Shown here piece by piece: positions 32,353 to 44,524 of a DNA stretch of 64,000 nt. The DNA lies in contig CAZLMW010000015.1 in assembly GCA_964560875.1 (NCBI GenBank), forward strand, positions 1 to 64,000, in the 5' to 3' direction. The first letter of the stretch is position 1. Every line of letters starts with the position of its first letter. A program made the translations under genes and the position numbers. The DNA comes from CAZLMW01 sp964560875 (GTDB taxonomy: Bacteria > Myxococcota_A > UBA9042). A model generated the notes under the pieces. That model ran no database searches, had not been told where the DNA came from, and worked only from the letters and a program-made list of their open reading frames with translations.

Positions 32353-32817
32353 TCAGATTCCCAGCCGATCCAAGCGCCTGCGCCCGCCCGGGGTAAACAG
32401 CAGCCAGCCTATCAATGCTCCACCGAGCGAGGCCATCAGGACGCCGTTGATAAGGAACAGCGCGGGCGTGTCGCCGCCGCCGAAGTAGTGGAAATAGTGA
32501 CGATCGAGGTTGTAGCACAGCAGGTTGCACGCGACCCCGAGCACCAGCGCGGACAGCACGGACGTCGCGGCGATCGCGGCGGGCCCGTCGAGGCGATCGA
32601 CGACCAGCAGCACGAGCAGCGCACCGATGGTCGAGCCCATACCGAGGCCGCAAAAGCCGACGGTCCACAAGAGCTTGGTTAGCACGTTGCCGTCCGGAAA
32701 GAGGATCAGGCCCCAGACCACGAAGATGACACTCTCCGCCAACACCGAAGCGGCGATCCCGAGCAAGAGGGGCCGGCGATAGCGCTGTTGAAGGGCCGGC
32801 GGGTTCGCGGTCGTCAT
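32353..32817 (-). CDS. Four-helix integral membrane protein
   Basis: 154 aa from ATG 32817, overlapping the methyltransferase stop by four bases (ATGA). Four membrane segments are clear: GIAASVLAESVIFVVWGLIL, TVGFCGLGMGSTIGALLVLLV, AATSVLSALVLGVACNLLCY and LINGVLMASLGGALIGWLLF. Conserved-looking polar residues are few; HYFHYFGGGD precedes the last helix. No transporter family is recognised. It belongs to the long minus-strand operon that starts with the RND efflux genes, so a part in copper export or envelope protection is plausible but unproved. Confidence 0.8.
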   Translation of the reverse strand: MTTANPPALQQRYRRPLLLGIAASVLAESVIFVVWGLILFPDGNVLTKLLWTVGFCGLGMGSTIGALLVLLVVDRLDGPAAIAATSVLSALVLGVACNLLCYNLDRHYFHYFGGGDTPALFLINGVLMASLGGALIGWLLFTPGGRRRLDRLGI

Positions 32818-33491
32818 GGTGGAGCCTCCTCGGCTGTTTCAGTGGTTTGCGCGGGCTTGGTGGCGACCACCACCCGCGTGCAACTCATCGGGAAGTCTTC
32901 GCGGTGGATCACGTCGCTGACCGGATCCAGGAGTTGGAGCACAGGCCTGCGGATGTCGCTCGCGGACGCGGCATTGACCAACAGGTTGACGGGCGAAAGG
33001 GGTCCCGTGAAGGGGATCATGTCGAGGATCCCATAGCGTCCACCGCCAGCGAGCAGCGCGAACGAGCGCGTGAACGCCTCGCGCCACGGGGGCATCACCG
33101 ACAGCGTGAGCGCAGCGGTGACGGCGCTCGGAGGTCGGTCGGTCTGCGCGGCAGCGCTCCACCACTGCGCATCGATCTCGCCGGCGTCTCCGCGGCTCAG
33201 CTTGACATTGGGCAGGGCGAGGCGATCGACCGTCCGCTGCGCTCGTGCGAGCATGCCCGGGCTGTGGTCCAGGCCGATGACAAGGCCCTGGGGACCGACA
33301 GCGGCGGCGAGCAAGGGCAGGTTCTGGCCCGTCCCGGTGCCGATGTCGAGCACGGAATCACCCGGCCGCAAGTCGAGCGCGGCCACCATCGCATTGCGCG
33401 GCGCCCGATACATCCAAGCGAACGCCGGGTCATAGCCGAACGCAAAAGTGTCGTACCAGCGCTGAATCCAACGCTGCGAAAAGCCCGTCAC
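32814..33491 (-). CDS. Class I SAM-dependent methyltransferase
   Basis: 225 aa from GTG 33491; an AGGAGG Shine-Dalgarno nine bases upstream favours this over an ATG nine codons earlier. The Rossmann motif I is VLDIGTGTGQNLPLLA (~52-67), motif post-I LVIGLDHSPGMLARAQ, and VTAALTLSVMPPWREA fits motif II. C-terminal helices and a final SCTRVVVATKP strand complete the fold. The substrate is unknown; the general pattern is that of small-molecule or quinone/lipid methyltransferases. It is embedded in the efflux operon downstream of two lipoproteins and overlaps the next membrane-protein gene by four bases. Confidence 0.85.
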   Translation of the reverse strand: MTGFSQRWIQRWYDTFAFGYDPAFAWMYRAPRNAMVAALDLRPGDSVLDIGTGTGQNLPLLAAAVGPQGLVIGLDHSPGMLARAQRTVDRLALPNVKLSRGDAGEIDAQWWSAAAQTDRPPSAVTAALTLSVMPPWREAFTRSFALLAGGGRYGILDMIPFTGPLSPVNLLVNAASASDIRRPVLQLLDPVSDVIHREDFPMSCTRVVVATKPAQTTETAEEAPP

Positions 33492-33527
33492 TCCTGCCTC
33501 CTGGCGCGTAGCAACCACATGCGCATC

Positions 33528-34202
33528 TCACCTCCGCGGGGCGTGGGTCGCCGCACGGCGACGCAACTCGGCGACCCCGGCGGCCTTGGACGCCTTCAGC
33601 TCGATGGTCTTTGCGCCGGAGTCTGCCGTCAGTTCGAGACCCGTGATGTAGAGCGGGCAGTCCGGCATCCGCGCGAATCCGCGCGCGCGGCCGAAGGCGA
33701 AGTGACAGCGCGCGTGCGCGACCACTGCGTCGAACGAGACGGATTTGCGTACGAACAGTCGGACCCCGCCGTCGATCGGGGTCCAGGCGGTGATCGTCGT
33801 CAGCACAGGGCACACGCCGCGGGTCTTGGGTGGAAAGCGTTTGCAGGCCCCCTCCTCGAAGGTCTCAAGCTCGCGCGCCGCTGCGAGGTGACGGCGAGCC
33901 AGCCCCGCGGCCTTGTCGGCCGCGTGCTCGTGCACCGCGGTCGGGTTGTAGGCGTCGAAAGGAAAGTCGAAGCTGCCGCCGCCGGTGCCCGGCGCGAGCG
34001 AATCGTCCTTGTCCACCGCAGTCGGGTCGTACAGCGCCCTGTGGCGTGCGACTTTCGCGCGCTGGGCGGCTGCCGCACGGCGGTGATCTGACGCGCTCAT
34101 GTCGTCGGGTTCGGTCCCCTGGGGTGCGCCGCACGCGGGGACGATCAAACATGCTGCGACGATGATCGCGTGGTGGGGCAGCGGGTGTTGGCGGTTGTGC
34201 AT
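33528..34202 (-). CDS. Lipoprotein of a tandem pair in the efflux operon (copy 2)
   Basis: 224 aa from ATG 34202. The signal ends VACLIVPAC. The mature N-terminus GTEPDDMSASDHRRAA is a motif shared by several myxobacterial lipoproteins. The C-terminal half has RGVCPVLTTITAWTPIDGG, VVAHARCHFAFGRARGFARM and PDCPLYITGLEL. Four Cys and several His in this part are shared with the neighbour at 34205-34948, so the two are tandem duplicates. They could bind copper in the periplasm. The two genes are separated by only 2 bp. No named family is recognised. Confidence 0.82.
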   Translation of the reverse strand: MHNRQHPLPHHAIIVAACLIVPACGAPQGTEPDDMSASDHRRAAAAQRAKVARHRALYDPTAVDKDDSLAPGTGGGSFDFPFDAYNPTAVHEHAADKAAGLARRHLAAARELETFEEGACKRFPPKTRGVCPVLTTITAWTPIDGGVRLFVRKSVSFDAVVAHARCHFAFGRARGFARMPDCPLYITGLELTADSGAKTIELKASKAAGVAELRRRAATHAPRR

Positions 34203-34204
34203 TA

Positions 34205-34944
34205 CTATTTCCCTCCGCTTGGTTTGGTTGAGGGGCTCGGTGGCGCCGGCCTGTCGCAAGCAAAATGCGTTGCGGCCCGGCGCCGCAGTTCGCGGACGGA
34301 TGCGCGGTCGTCCACGGTCAGATCGACGCTTCTCGAGGCACGATCGGCGCGAACGCGCAGGCCCTTGATGTAAAGCGGGCAGTCGGGCATCCCAGCGAAC
34401 GCGCGGGTCCGGCCGTAGGCGTGGTGGCAGCGCATGTGGGCGACCACCGCCTGGAGGGGCAACCCGGCGCGCACGAACAAGCGCAGACCTCCGTCGACGT
34501 GCTGCGTGTGGCTGACCGCCCGTGCGACCGGGCAAACAGCCCGGGTCCGGGGCGGAAACGCGGCACAGGTGCCGCGCTCGAAGCGCTCCAAGGCCTCGGC
34601 GGCGGCGCGATGTCTCGCCGCGAGCTCGCGGTGGTGTCGCGCCCGGTCGGCGGGGTCGGTGGGATTATACAGGGCCACCGGGAAGCTGTAGCCACTGGTG
34701 AGCCCGTACGCGTATGGCCGCGGCTTCTCGCCTGCCGCCTTGGCCGCGCGCCGCGCCGCCTCCCGTTGCGCCTCGTCGGCTTTCGCGCCCTCGCGCCCGG
34801 CGTGCTCGCGGTGGGTCGCCGCGCCCATGTCGTCCGGCTGCGTGCCGCTGGCGCCCGTACATCCAGACGCGAGCGCTGACGTCACAACCGCGAGCGCCAC
34901 GACGACGTTGGCGTGGCTCTGTCGCCGCTGCGAGCAGATCCCGA

Positions 34945-34948
<4 letters not shown>
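34205..34948 (-). CDS. Lipoprotein of a tandem pair in the efflux operon (copy 1)
   Basis: 247 aa from ATG 34948, overlapping the CusA-like stop by four bases. The signal ends VTSALASGC, then GTQPDDMGAATHREHA. The C-terminal half aligns by eye with the next gene: CAAFPPRTRAVCPVARAVS, GGLRLFVRAGLPLQAVVAHM, RCHHAYGRTRAFAGMPDCPL and LRRRAATHF. Conserved Cys/His residues (CAAF, VCPV, RCHHA, PDCPL) suggest either disulfides or metal binding. Co-translation with the efflux pump implies a role in the same response; the function itself is not known. Confidence 0.82.
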
Positions 34949-38576
<3,628 letters not shown>

Positions 38577-38577
<1 letters not shown>

Positions 38578-40586
38578 CACTTGCTCTCCGCGTCGAAGCC
38601 ACTCTTCTTGCCGCCGCAGCGCAACATGCTCTCGCCGTAGCAGGGGTTGGCAACCTCGCCGGGCTTTTGCAGCCAGCCGGCGCCGGCGCCATCGTTGGCC
38701 ATCGGGCAGAAGACATGGTCGTGGGTCACGCCCAGGGCTTCAGCGTGCTGGCCGATCGCCGGAATCAGCGCGGCGTTGACCTTCGTGTACGCCTTTCGCC
38801 GGAGTTCGATCGAGGCCTTGGCGTCGGCGACGACGGTGGCGGCTTCCACGAGCCCCTTGCCGGCCTCACCGAGCGCCTTCTCCAACGGTGGCACAATGTG
38901 GTGCAGGTGCGCGGCGGCCTTGGCGGCGGCGGCATTATTGTCCGCAGCGAGCGCGCCGCTGGTCGCTACGAGGATCTTGGCCACCTTGCCGAGGGCCGTG
39001 AGTTCGTCCTTGGTCAGCGCGATCGGCCTCTTGCCAGAGGCGCGATCCGCCTTCGCATCTCCGCCGTCTCCCGCGGTCGAGTCGGCCGTCACAGGGTCGT
39101 GGGCCATCACCGACTCATCGCCGACGATCTGCATTGCAGAGTCGAGCCGGAACGCGCCCTTTGTGACCACCCGCTCGCCGGCCATCAGGCCGTCGACGAC
39201 CACGTACTGGTCGCCCGCGCGCGGCCCGAGCTTGATCTCCCGCACCAGGTACGTCGGCTTGTCGGCGCCCTCCTTCTCGACAAACACAACCACGCGCTTG
39301 CCGGTGATCAGTGGGGCGGTGTGTGGGATGACCAGCGGGGAGGCGGCCTTGCGCCCAGCCATCGCTGGTCCGACCAGCCAGTGCTTGTTCGACGCCACCA
39401 GCCGCATTCCGCAGATGCGGCAGCGGGCGTGCTTGTCCGCGCTGACGACCTCAGGATGCATCGGGCAGACGAACTTGCCGGCCATGTCGTGCGCGCCACG
39501 GGTCTTCGAACCGGCGACCGGCACGTTTGCGACCGCGCGGACGAACATCCCCGGCTTGAGGCGCAGGTCCGGGTTGTCGATGTGCAGCCGCACCTTGATG
39601 GTTCGCGTCCGCTCGTTCATCACCGGGTTTACGAACGCGATCAGACCGGCGAACGGATGGCCGGCAAAGGCGTCGACCTCGACCTCCACGCGCTGGCCGT
39701 AACGCAGCCAAGCGATGTCGGATTCGTAGGCATCAAGCTCCACCCAGACGTGCGACAGGTCCGCGATCGTGTAGATCGGGGTGCCGGTCTTGACCCACGC
39801 GCCTTCGAGCGCGGCTTTGTGTGTCACCACGCCGCCCATGGGCGCGTAGATGGTGACCGTCTCCATCGGCCGTGAGCGCTTGAGCACGGTGCGGATCTGC
39901 CAGTCCTGCAGCCCCCAGAGCCGGAGTTTGTCGCGGGCGGCGCGGTATGTGGCGCTCGCGGCCGCCTTCAAGGGTCCGACGGAACGGACGCGATCGCGGG
40001 CGGCCTGGATGAGTTCTTGCTGCGCGACGAGCAGCTCAGGGCTGTAAAGCGCGAGCATGTGGTCGCCCTTCTTGACCACGGTGCCGGTGAAGTCGACGAA
40101 CAAGCGCTCGATGCGGCCGCCGAACCAGGCGGTGAGCCGGGCGACCCGGGTCTCGTCGTAGGTCACCTTGCCAACCATCCGCAGGCGGACGTGGGCATGG
40201 TCGCGCTTGACCTCGGTCGTGGTGATCCGCGCGAGCGCCTTGGCTTCTGCGCTCATCGAAGTGCCCAGCCCACCGGTGCCGCTGCCCGCCTCCAGCGGGA
40301 TCAGGTCCATGTTGCAGATGGGACACAGACCCGGTTCCGGCAGCTTGATCTGCGGGTGCATCGAGCACGTCCACATCGTCGGCTTCTTGGTCTCAGCGGC
40401 TTGCTTGCTTGCCTTGCCCTTGGGGGTCGGAGCGCCGTGGTTGTGGCCGGCCATCGGGTCCTTCGCGGTTCGCTTGCTCGAGCGGATGTCCACCGCCTCG
40501 GGCGGGGCAGAAAGGAACGCGCCGATCGCGGCGCCGAGCAGTAACGCGAGGGCGGCCATCGCGGCGGGGGGCATGCGAATCTTCAT
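38577..40586 (-). CDS. cusB: CusB-type RND periplasmic adaptor with heavy-metal-binding and DUF3347-like domains
   Basis: 669 aa from ATG 40586, overlapping the CusC-like stop by four bases. A signal anchor (AALALLLGAAIGAFL) comes first. Two heavy-metal-binding-type motifs are visible: CSMHPQIKLPEPGLCPICNM (~75-94) and CPMHPEVVSADKHARCRICG (~370-390). Between them lie the HlyD-type barrel-sandwich and beta-barrel regions (GMFVRAVANVPV). A C-terminal domain of ~130 residues ends VFCPMANDGAGAGWLQ and CYGESMLRCGG, as in DUF3347. The typical CusB is ~400 aa, so this is a long, metal-rich adaptor that should bind copper in the periplasm and hand it to the pump. Confidence 0.95.
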
Positions 40587-41923
40587 GGCTTGTTGCTCCG
40601 AGTGTTGCTGGCGCCAGCGCTCGCGGCCGATTTGCCGGGGGCGGCCTGCAGCGAGCGGCCCAGCAGAAGCTCCAGGTCCGCTTCGGCCTGCACACGAGCG
40701 ACCTCGGCGCTGGCCAGGCGGATCGAGAACGTCAGCAGCTGCTGTTCCAGTTCGATCAGGTCGTTGAACTTCGCGCGCGCGTTCGCGTAGGACGTCAGCG
40801 CGGTCGTGAGCGCCGAGCGGGCGCGCGGCACCAGGTCCATGCTGTACAAGTCTCGCTTGCGCCTGGCGTCGCGGAGGTTGAACAGCAGCAGAGAAAGGCG
40901 CGCCTCGGCCTTGCGCAGCGCGGCCTCGCGTCGGGACTTTGCGACGCCGACACGCGCCTGCGCGGCGGAAACATCCGCGTCGTAAGCGCTCTTCCAGACA
41001 GGTAGTTTGACCGCCGCCATCAGCATCACGGCGTCGCTGCCGGAGTCTACGACACCGGGCATGCGCGCCTCGCCGACCATCACCCAGTCGAGCCCGACGG
41101 CGAAGTCGGGCTGGCGCTTGGTATCGACCGCAGCGACGACCGCCCGCGCGGCCGCGATGTGCGCCGCGGCCGCGACCACGTCCGGGTTCTCCGGCAGCTT
41201 CGCGGCGAGGTCCGCACGCGTCGGCAGCGGCTTGCCCGCGAGCCGGTCCGCCTCGAAGGTGGCCGGGGCCAGCGGGGCGTTGGTGGCGACACCCGCGGCC
41301 GCCCTGACGAGGCCCGCGACCGCAGACTGCCGATCGATCAGGCTCGCCTCACGCTCGGCGAGCTCGCCGATGACCAGTCGCAGCCGCTGCGCGTCCTCGT
41401 ACGCCGCCTTGCCGATCCGCAGCCGCGCGAGCACCGATGGCTCGAGACCGATCAACAGCTCGCGCTGTTGCTTGACGATGTCGGCCACGGCTCGCAGCCA
41501 CGCCAACCGCGCCCACGGCACACGTACATCCCGCCGGACCCGGGCGAGCGCGGCGTCGTAGCGCCGACGGGCAGCCAGCGTTGCGGCGTCCACGGCATCG
41601 GCGCGGCGGTCGAGCTTGGCCAGCCACGGGATGCCCTGTCGGACGCTCAGCTTGAAGCGCTGCGGGCCGACGCGGGTCTCGACCGGCAGCGGCAGCGCGG
41701 CAACCCCAACGGTCGGCTCGGGCAGCTTGCGGACGACGGCCTTGCGGCGGGCGGTGGCCTCGACGACGCCGCGCGCGGCGCGCAGTTGGGGGCTGGTCTT
41801 CTCGAGGTTCGCCAGCAGCGCCGCGAGATCGAGGGGCGCCGCAGCGGCGGCGAAGGGAACGCTGAGACAAAGCGCCACGGCGGGCGCGCTCAGCGCGAGG
41901 ATCGTTTTTGATGTGGGACGCAC
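40583..41923 (-). CDS. cusC: CusC/TolC-family outer-membrane efflux protein
   Basis: 446 aa from ATG 41923. A signal peptide ends AAAAAPLDL. Two long helical hairpins follow with repeats of the TolC fold: ALLANLEKTSPQLRAARGVVEA near the start and DADVSAAQARVGVAKSRREA in the second half. FKLSVRQGIPWLAKLDRRAD marks a beta segment. The channel would join the pump and adaptor encoded downstream, with ATGA overlaps between the three genes. It is slightly shorter than E. coli CusC and has a Pro/Ala/Ser-rich C-terminal tail. No lipobox is seen. Confidence 0.92.
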   Translation of the reverse strand: MRPTSKTILALSAPAVALCLSVPFAAAAAPLDLAALLANLEKTSPQLRAARGVVEATARRKAVVRKLPEPTVGVAALPLPVETRVGPQRFKLSVRQGIPWLAKLDRRADAVDAATLAARRRYDAALARVRRDVRVPWARLAWLRAVADIVKQQRELLIGLEPSVLARLRIGKAAYEDAQRLRLVIGELAEREASLIDRQSAVAGLVRAAAGVATNAPLAPATFEADRLAGKPLPTRADLAAKLPENPDVVAAAAHIAAARAVVAAVDTKRQPDFAVGLDWVMVGEARMPGVVDSGSDAVMLMAAVKLPVWKSAYDADVSAAQARVGVAKSRREAALRKAEARLSLLLFNLRDARRKRDLYSMDLVPRARSALTTALTSYANARAKFNDLIELEQQLLTFSIRLASAEVARVQAEADLELLLGRSLQAAPGKSAASAGASNTRSNKP

Positions 41924-41998
41924 GCAAGCTCCTGTTCGCGGGGACCGACCGGGATGTCAGCGTACGCTGACGGGACGTCGGACAGAGGCGAACAGGAC

Positions 41999-42409
41999 CT
42001 AGCAGCGCCAGGTTTGCAGAGCGGCGCGGTTTGGCTGTGGGAGCGGTGGCGGCCGCTGCGGCGGTGCGCGTGCCCGCTGCGTGTCGTCACGCAGTGCCAC
42101 GCTCGGGTACAGGGCGACGATCGACGCGACCGGCGTCAGCACGACCGAAGCGACAGGGGGCCGGTTGCTCGGCGTCAGCCCGGCCAACTCGGCATCGCAG
42201 CGACAGCCGTTGCGCTGGTTGTGGGCAGCTTGTTCGGTGTCGGCCGCCAGCTCGTCGTCGTCAGCCGCGCGTGAGCCTGCCCCGCGGCAGCATGCGTGGT
42301 CATCGGCCATCGGCGCCGCCATCGGCTCAACGCAGCGACAGACGGCCCCGACTCCAGCGATCTGGGCGCAGAGGGCGAACGCGGCGAATGTGGCGATCAG
42401 GCGGGTCAT
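41999..42409 (-). CDS. Small exported Cys-rich protein at the head of the efflux operon
   Basis: 136 aa from ATG 42409 (an ATG four codons upstream is possible). An N-terminal hydrophobic signal (LIATFAAFALCAQIAGVGA) is followed by three Cys clusters: CRC, CC (DDHACCRG) and CRC. The second half has SVVLTPVASIVALY, then a Pro/Arg-rich tail. It lies 75 bp upstream of the outer-membrane efflux gene and reads in the same direction, so it is likely the first gene of the operon. CRC/CC clusters could bind Cu(I). Small proteins in this position are common in copper operons, but I do not recognise the family. Confidence 0.6.
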   Translation of the reverse strand: MTRLIATFAAFALCAQIAGVGAVCRCVEPMAAPMADDHACCRGAGSRAADDDELAADTEQAAHNQRNGCRCDAELAGLTPSNRPPVASVVLTPVASIVALYPSVALRDDTQRARAPPQRPPPLPQPNRAALQTWRC

Positions 42410-42494
42410 GCTGGCAAGCATCCTAGACCATGTGTCTGCAAGATCAACGTCTGCAGCCGCCGCCCTGTTCCCGCCAGCAGCCGCGCCCTGCTAT

Positions 42495-43090
42495 CAACAC
42501 CAGCGTCTTGCCGCTGCCCGCCACGCCGCGCACCAGCCGCGGTCCGCCATCCATCGCGATCCGACACAGGGGCTGTTGCTCGGCGCTCATCACCGCCCGC
42601 CTGCCTTTCGCGTCTGCAGCTGGGCGCCCGTATCGTCTTGCGTGGGCCGTGAGCCCAGCGGCGAACATCGCGATGCGCAGGGCGATGTCGTCGGTCGCCT
42701 TGTTCGTCGTCGACACCACCAGCACGCGCTCATCAGGTAGCGCCGATGTTTTCGCGATGAGGCGGGCCAGGGTGTGGGTCTTGCCGGTGCCGGGCGGGCC
42801 CCAGAGCAGCGGACGCTCGTGCTGCCACCAGCTGCCGAGTGAATCGTCGATCGGATCGGCAACGCAGGACCTTGGTTGCGTGTCCCCAAGGCTGTGGGCG
42901 AGGCGGGCTTGCAGGTCGGCCGGGTCGTGTCGGGCCTGCCGCGTGAGGACCGCGACGAGCTGGGTCAGGAAGTCGAACGGCGTCAGCAGGAAGTCGCCGT
43001 TTGTCGGCGTGGGTTCTCTGCGATTCGGGTTCGTGATGACGAACAGCTGGCACGCGACATTGTCGACAGTGACCACGGTCGCGGACCAGC
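42495..43090 (-). pseudogene. Decayed, internally deleted copy of the dual-motor helicase gene
   Basis: Bases 42495-42629 are nearly identical to 7844-7978, and 42630-43090 to 9204-9664, of the intact dual-motor helicase. The two blocks are joined directly, so ~1.2 kb of the original (7979-9203) is missing, and a one-base deletion lies next to the junction. What is left codes for the P-loop region of the first motor (GPPGTGKTHTLARL) spliced to the P-loop of the second (GVAGSGKTLVL); all other helicase motifs are absent. A frame stays open across it by chance, but the product could not be a helicase. The left end abuts the efflux operon's upstream region; the right end abuts the ERCC4 gene. 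Confidence 0.85.
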
Positions 43091-43158
43091 GGGGCGAACG
43101 GCGGTGATGTCGTTGGGCGCCTTGCGGGATGGGTGCTTTGTGGGATCGGTGTCCGAAT

Positions 43159-44406
43159 CTATCTCCGGTCCAGCCGATCGGCACCCCTACGGAGCAGGTT
43201 CGCGAGCTGGCCGTCGATGCCCGTCACTGCGCAAAGCTCCTCCTTGCTGGCGCGGAGAACGGCTGCAACGGAGCCGAAGTGTGCCACGAGCTGTTGCGCT
43301 CGCCGCGGGCCGATACCGTCGATCGCTTGCAGTACCGCTTCCGGCCCGTTCTTCCCGCGGCGAGGCGACTGCGCGCGGTGCTTGTTGCGCGTCGTTCGAG
43401 ACCGACTCGAGCCGGACCCCTTGGTCAACATCGCGCACCGTCTGGCCATCGTTGTGAGCAGCTGTGCCGTGTCGGCGGGCCCGCTGGATGGGACCACGGA
43501 CACCCCGCCGCTCACCACCGCCCACGCCAGCAGCCCGCGCCGCTGTGGACCGCCGAGGCTTGGTATAGCGCCGCTGCCGTCGCCTTCGAGCATCAGCACG
43601 GGCGGACTGCCATTGGATGTTCTCGATAGCGCGGCCAGCTGCCGAATCAAGCGGCCGTCGCGAACGCTCGCCACGAAGTCCGAGCTCGTCTTGCGCTCGA
43701 CGAGCAGCGTCCCCGCGAGCAGGTAATCGCCGACCGGGAGGGCGACGGAATGGACGTCGAGGTCTGCGTGGCCCGCGAGCAGGTCGGGCACCCCGGAGCG
43801 CTCTTCCCGGTAGTCGACAAGGACACTCACGCGCAGGTTCTTCGGGGGTGAGCCGGTCATTGCCCGTCGAGTCTGTCTGCGCGCCAGGGGGAGCGTGACG
43901 CCATAGAGCAAGCTTGCGGCGCTGGGGTCGCCGAGGTCCCGGGCGGGCCGCAGCGGTAGCAGGAGGCAGTCGGCGAACGTCATCGCGCGGATTTCGCTGG
44001 GCGTAAGCGTCGGCGGCGGGCAGTGGCATGGCACGGGGTCATCGAAGACGTGATGAGCGAGAGCGTGGGCGAGCCAGAACCGTGTGCCGCCCGGCATCAA
44101 GCGGTCGCTGAGGACGGCCCGCGGTCGGCCGGCCTGGTGGTGAAGGTGCAGCGGTTGGTTGTTTGAGTTGGCGCGGACCGAGATGTCGATGCCGGCTGCA
44201 AGCAGATGGTGGTGGAGGTCGTGGACGGGGCCGTCACCGAGGTTGTGGTCGCGCCGCCACATCCGCGCGGATCTGGCCCCCTGCGAAGCAGCGCTGACGT
44301 TCGATGCTGCGTCGCGGACCGCCCTGTCTGCGTGCTGGGTGCCGTTGTGCTGGGCGTCGTGTTGCTGAGCGTCGGTGGTACCGGACCCTGGGGGCGGCGT
44401 TGGCAT
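43159..44406 (-). CDS. ERCC4-type nuclease fused to degenerate ImmA/IrrE-like and HhH domains
   Basis: 415 aa from ATG 44406; an ATG 30 codons upstream gives a Pro-rich extension. Residues ~85-175 resemble an ImmA/IrrE metallopeptidase: WLAHALAHHVFDD has the two His of HExxH but Ala in place of the catalytic Glu, and SEIRAMTFADCLLLP fits the E-x(2)-A-x(2)-FA-x(2)-LLMP segment. An ERCC4 nuclease core follows, with VLVDYREERSG (~195) and VERKTSSDFVASVRDGRLI (~235), the D...ERKxxxD active site of XPF/MUS81. The last 65 residues form helix-hairpin-helix motifs (IDGIGPRRAQQLVAHFG; VTGIDGQLANLL). It would cut branched or flap DNA. It is divergent from a Gp157-like gene. Confidence 0.85.
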   Translation of the reverse strand: MPTPPPGSGTTDAQQHDAQHNGTQHADRAVRDAASNVSAASQGARSARMWRRDHNLGDGPVHDLHHHLLAAGIDISVRANSNNQPLHLHHQAGRPRAVLSDRLMPGGTRFWLAHALAHHVFDDPVPCHCPPPTLTPSEIRAMTFADCLLLPLRPARDLGDPSAASLLYGVTLPLARRQTRRAMTGSPPKNLRVSVLVDYREERSGVPDLLAGHADLDVHSVALPVGDYLLAGTLLVERKTSSDFVASVRDGRLIRQLAALSRTSNGSPPVLMLEGDGSGAIPSLGGPQRRGLLAWAVVSGGVSVVPSSGPADTAQLLTTMARRCAMLTKGSGSSRSRTTRNKHRAQSPRRGKNGPEAVLQAIDGIGPRRAQQLVAHFGSVAAVLRASKEELCAVTGIDGQLANLLRRGADRLDRR

Positions 44407-44428
44407 GTGGGCATGGTGTGGAGGTGGG

Positions 44429-44481
44429 GAGACGGGCTGTGACCTACCGGGTAACGGCGGTCGTCGGTCACATCCTGTCTC
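44429..44481. promoter_or_regulatory. Imperfect inverted repeat between the ERCC4 and Gp157-like genes
   Basis: GAGACGGGCTGTGACC (44429-44444) pairs with GGTCACATCCTGTCTC (44466-44481): GAGAC/GTCTC and GTGACC/GGTCAC are perfect, with a partly matched five-base middle. The loop is 21 bases. It sits in the divergent intergenic region, so it may be a shared operator or a transcript stem. Confidence 0.45.
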
Positions 44482-44524
44482 ATGCCGTCTAAACAATGCG
44501 CGGCCAATTTGCCATGGAGGTGTG

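Noticed and set aside
42410..42494. Sigma-54 promoter for the RND efflux operon
   Set aside because: Possible -12 GC and -24 GG elements exist but their spacing is two bases too long; no other promoter motif stood out.
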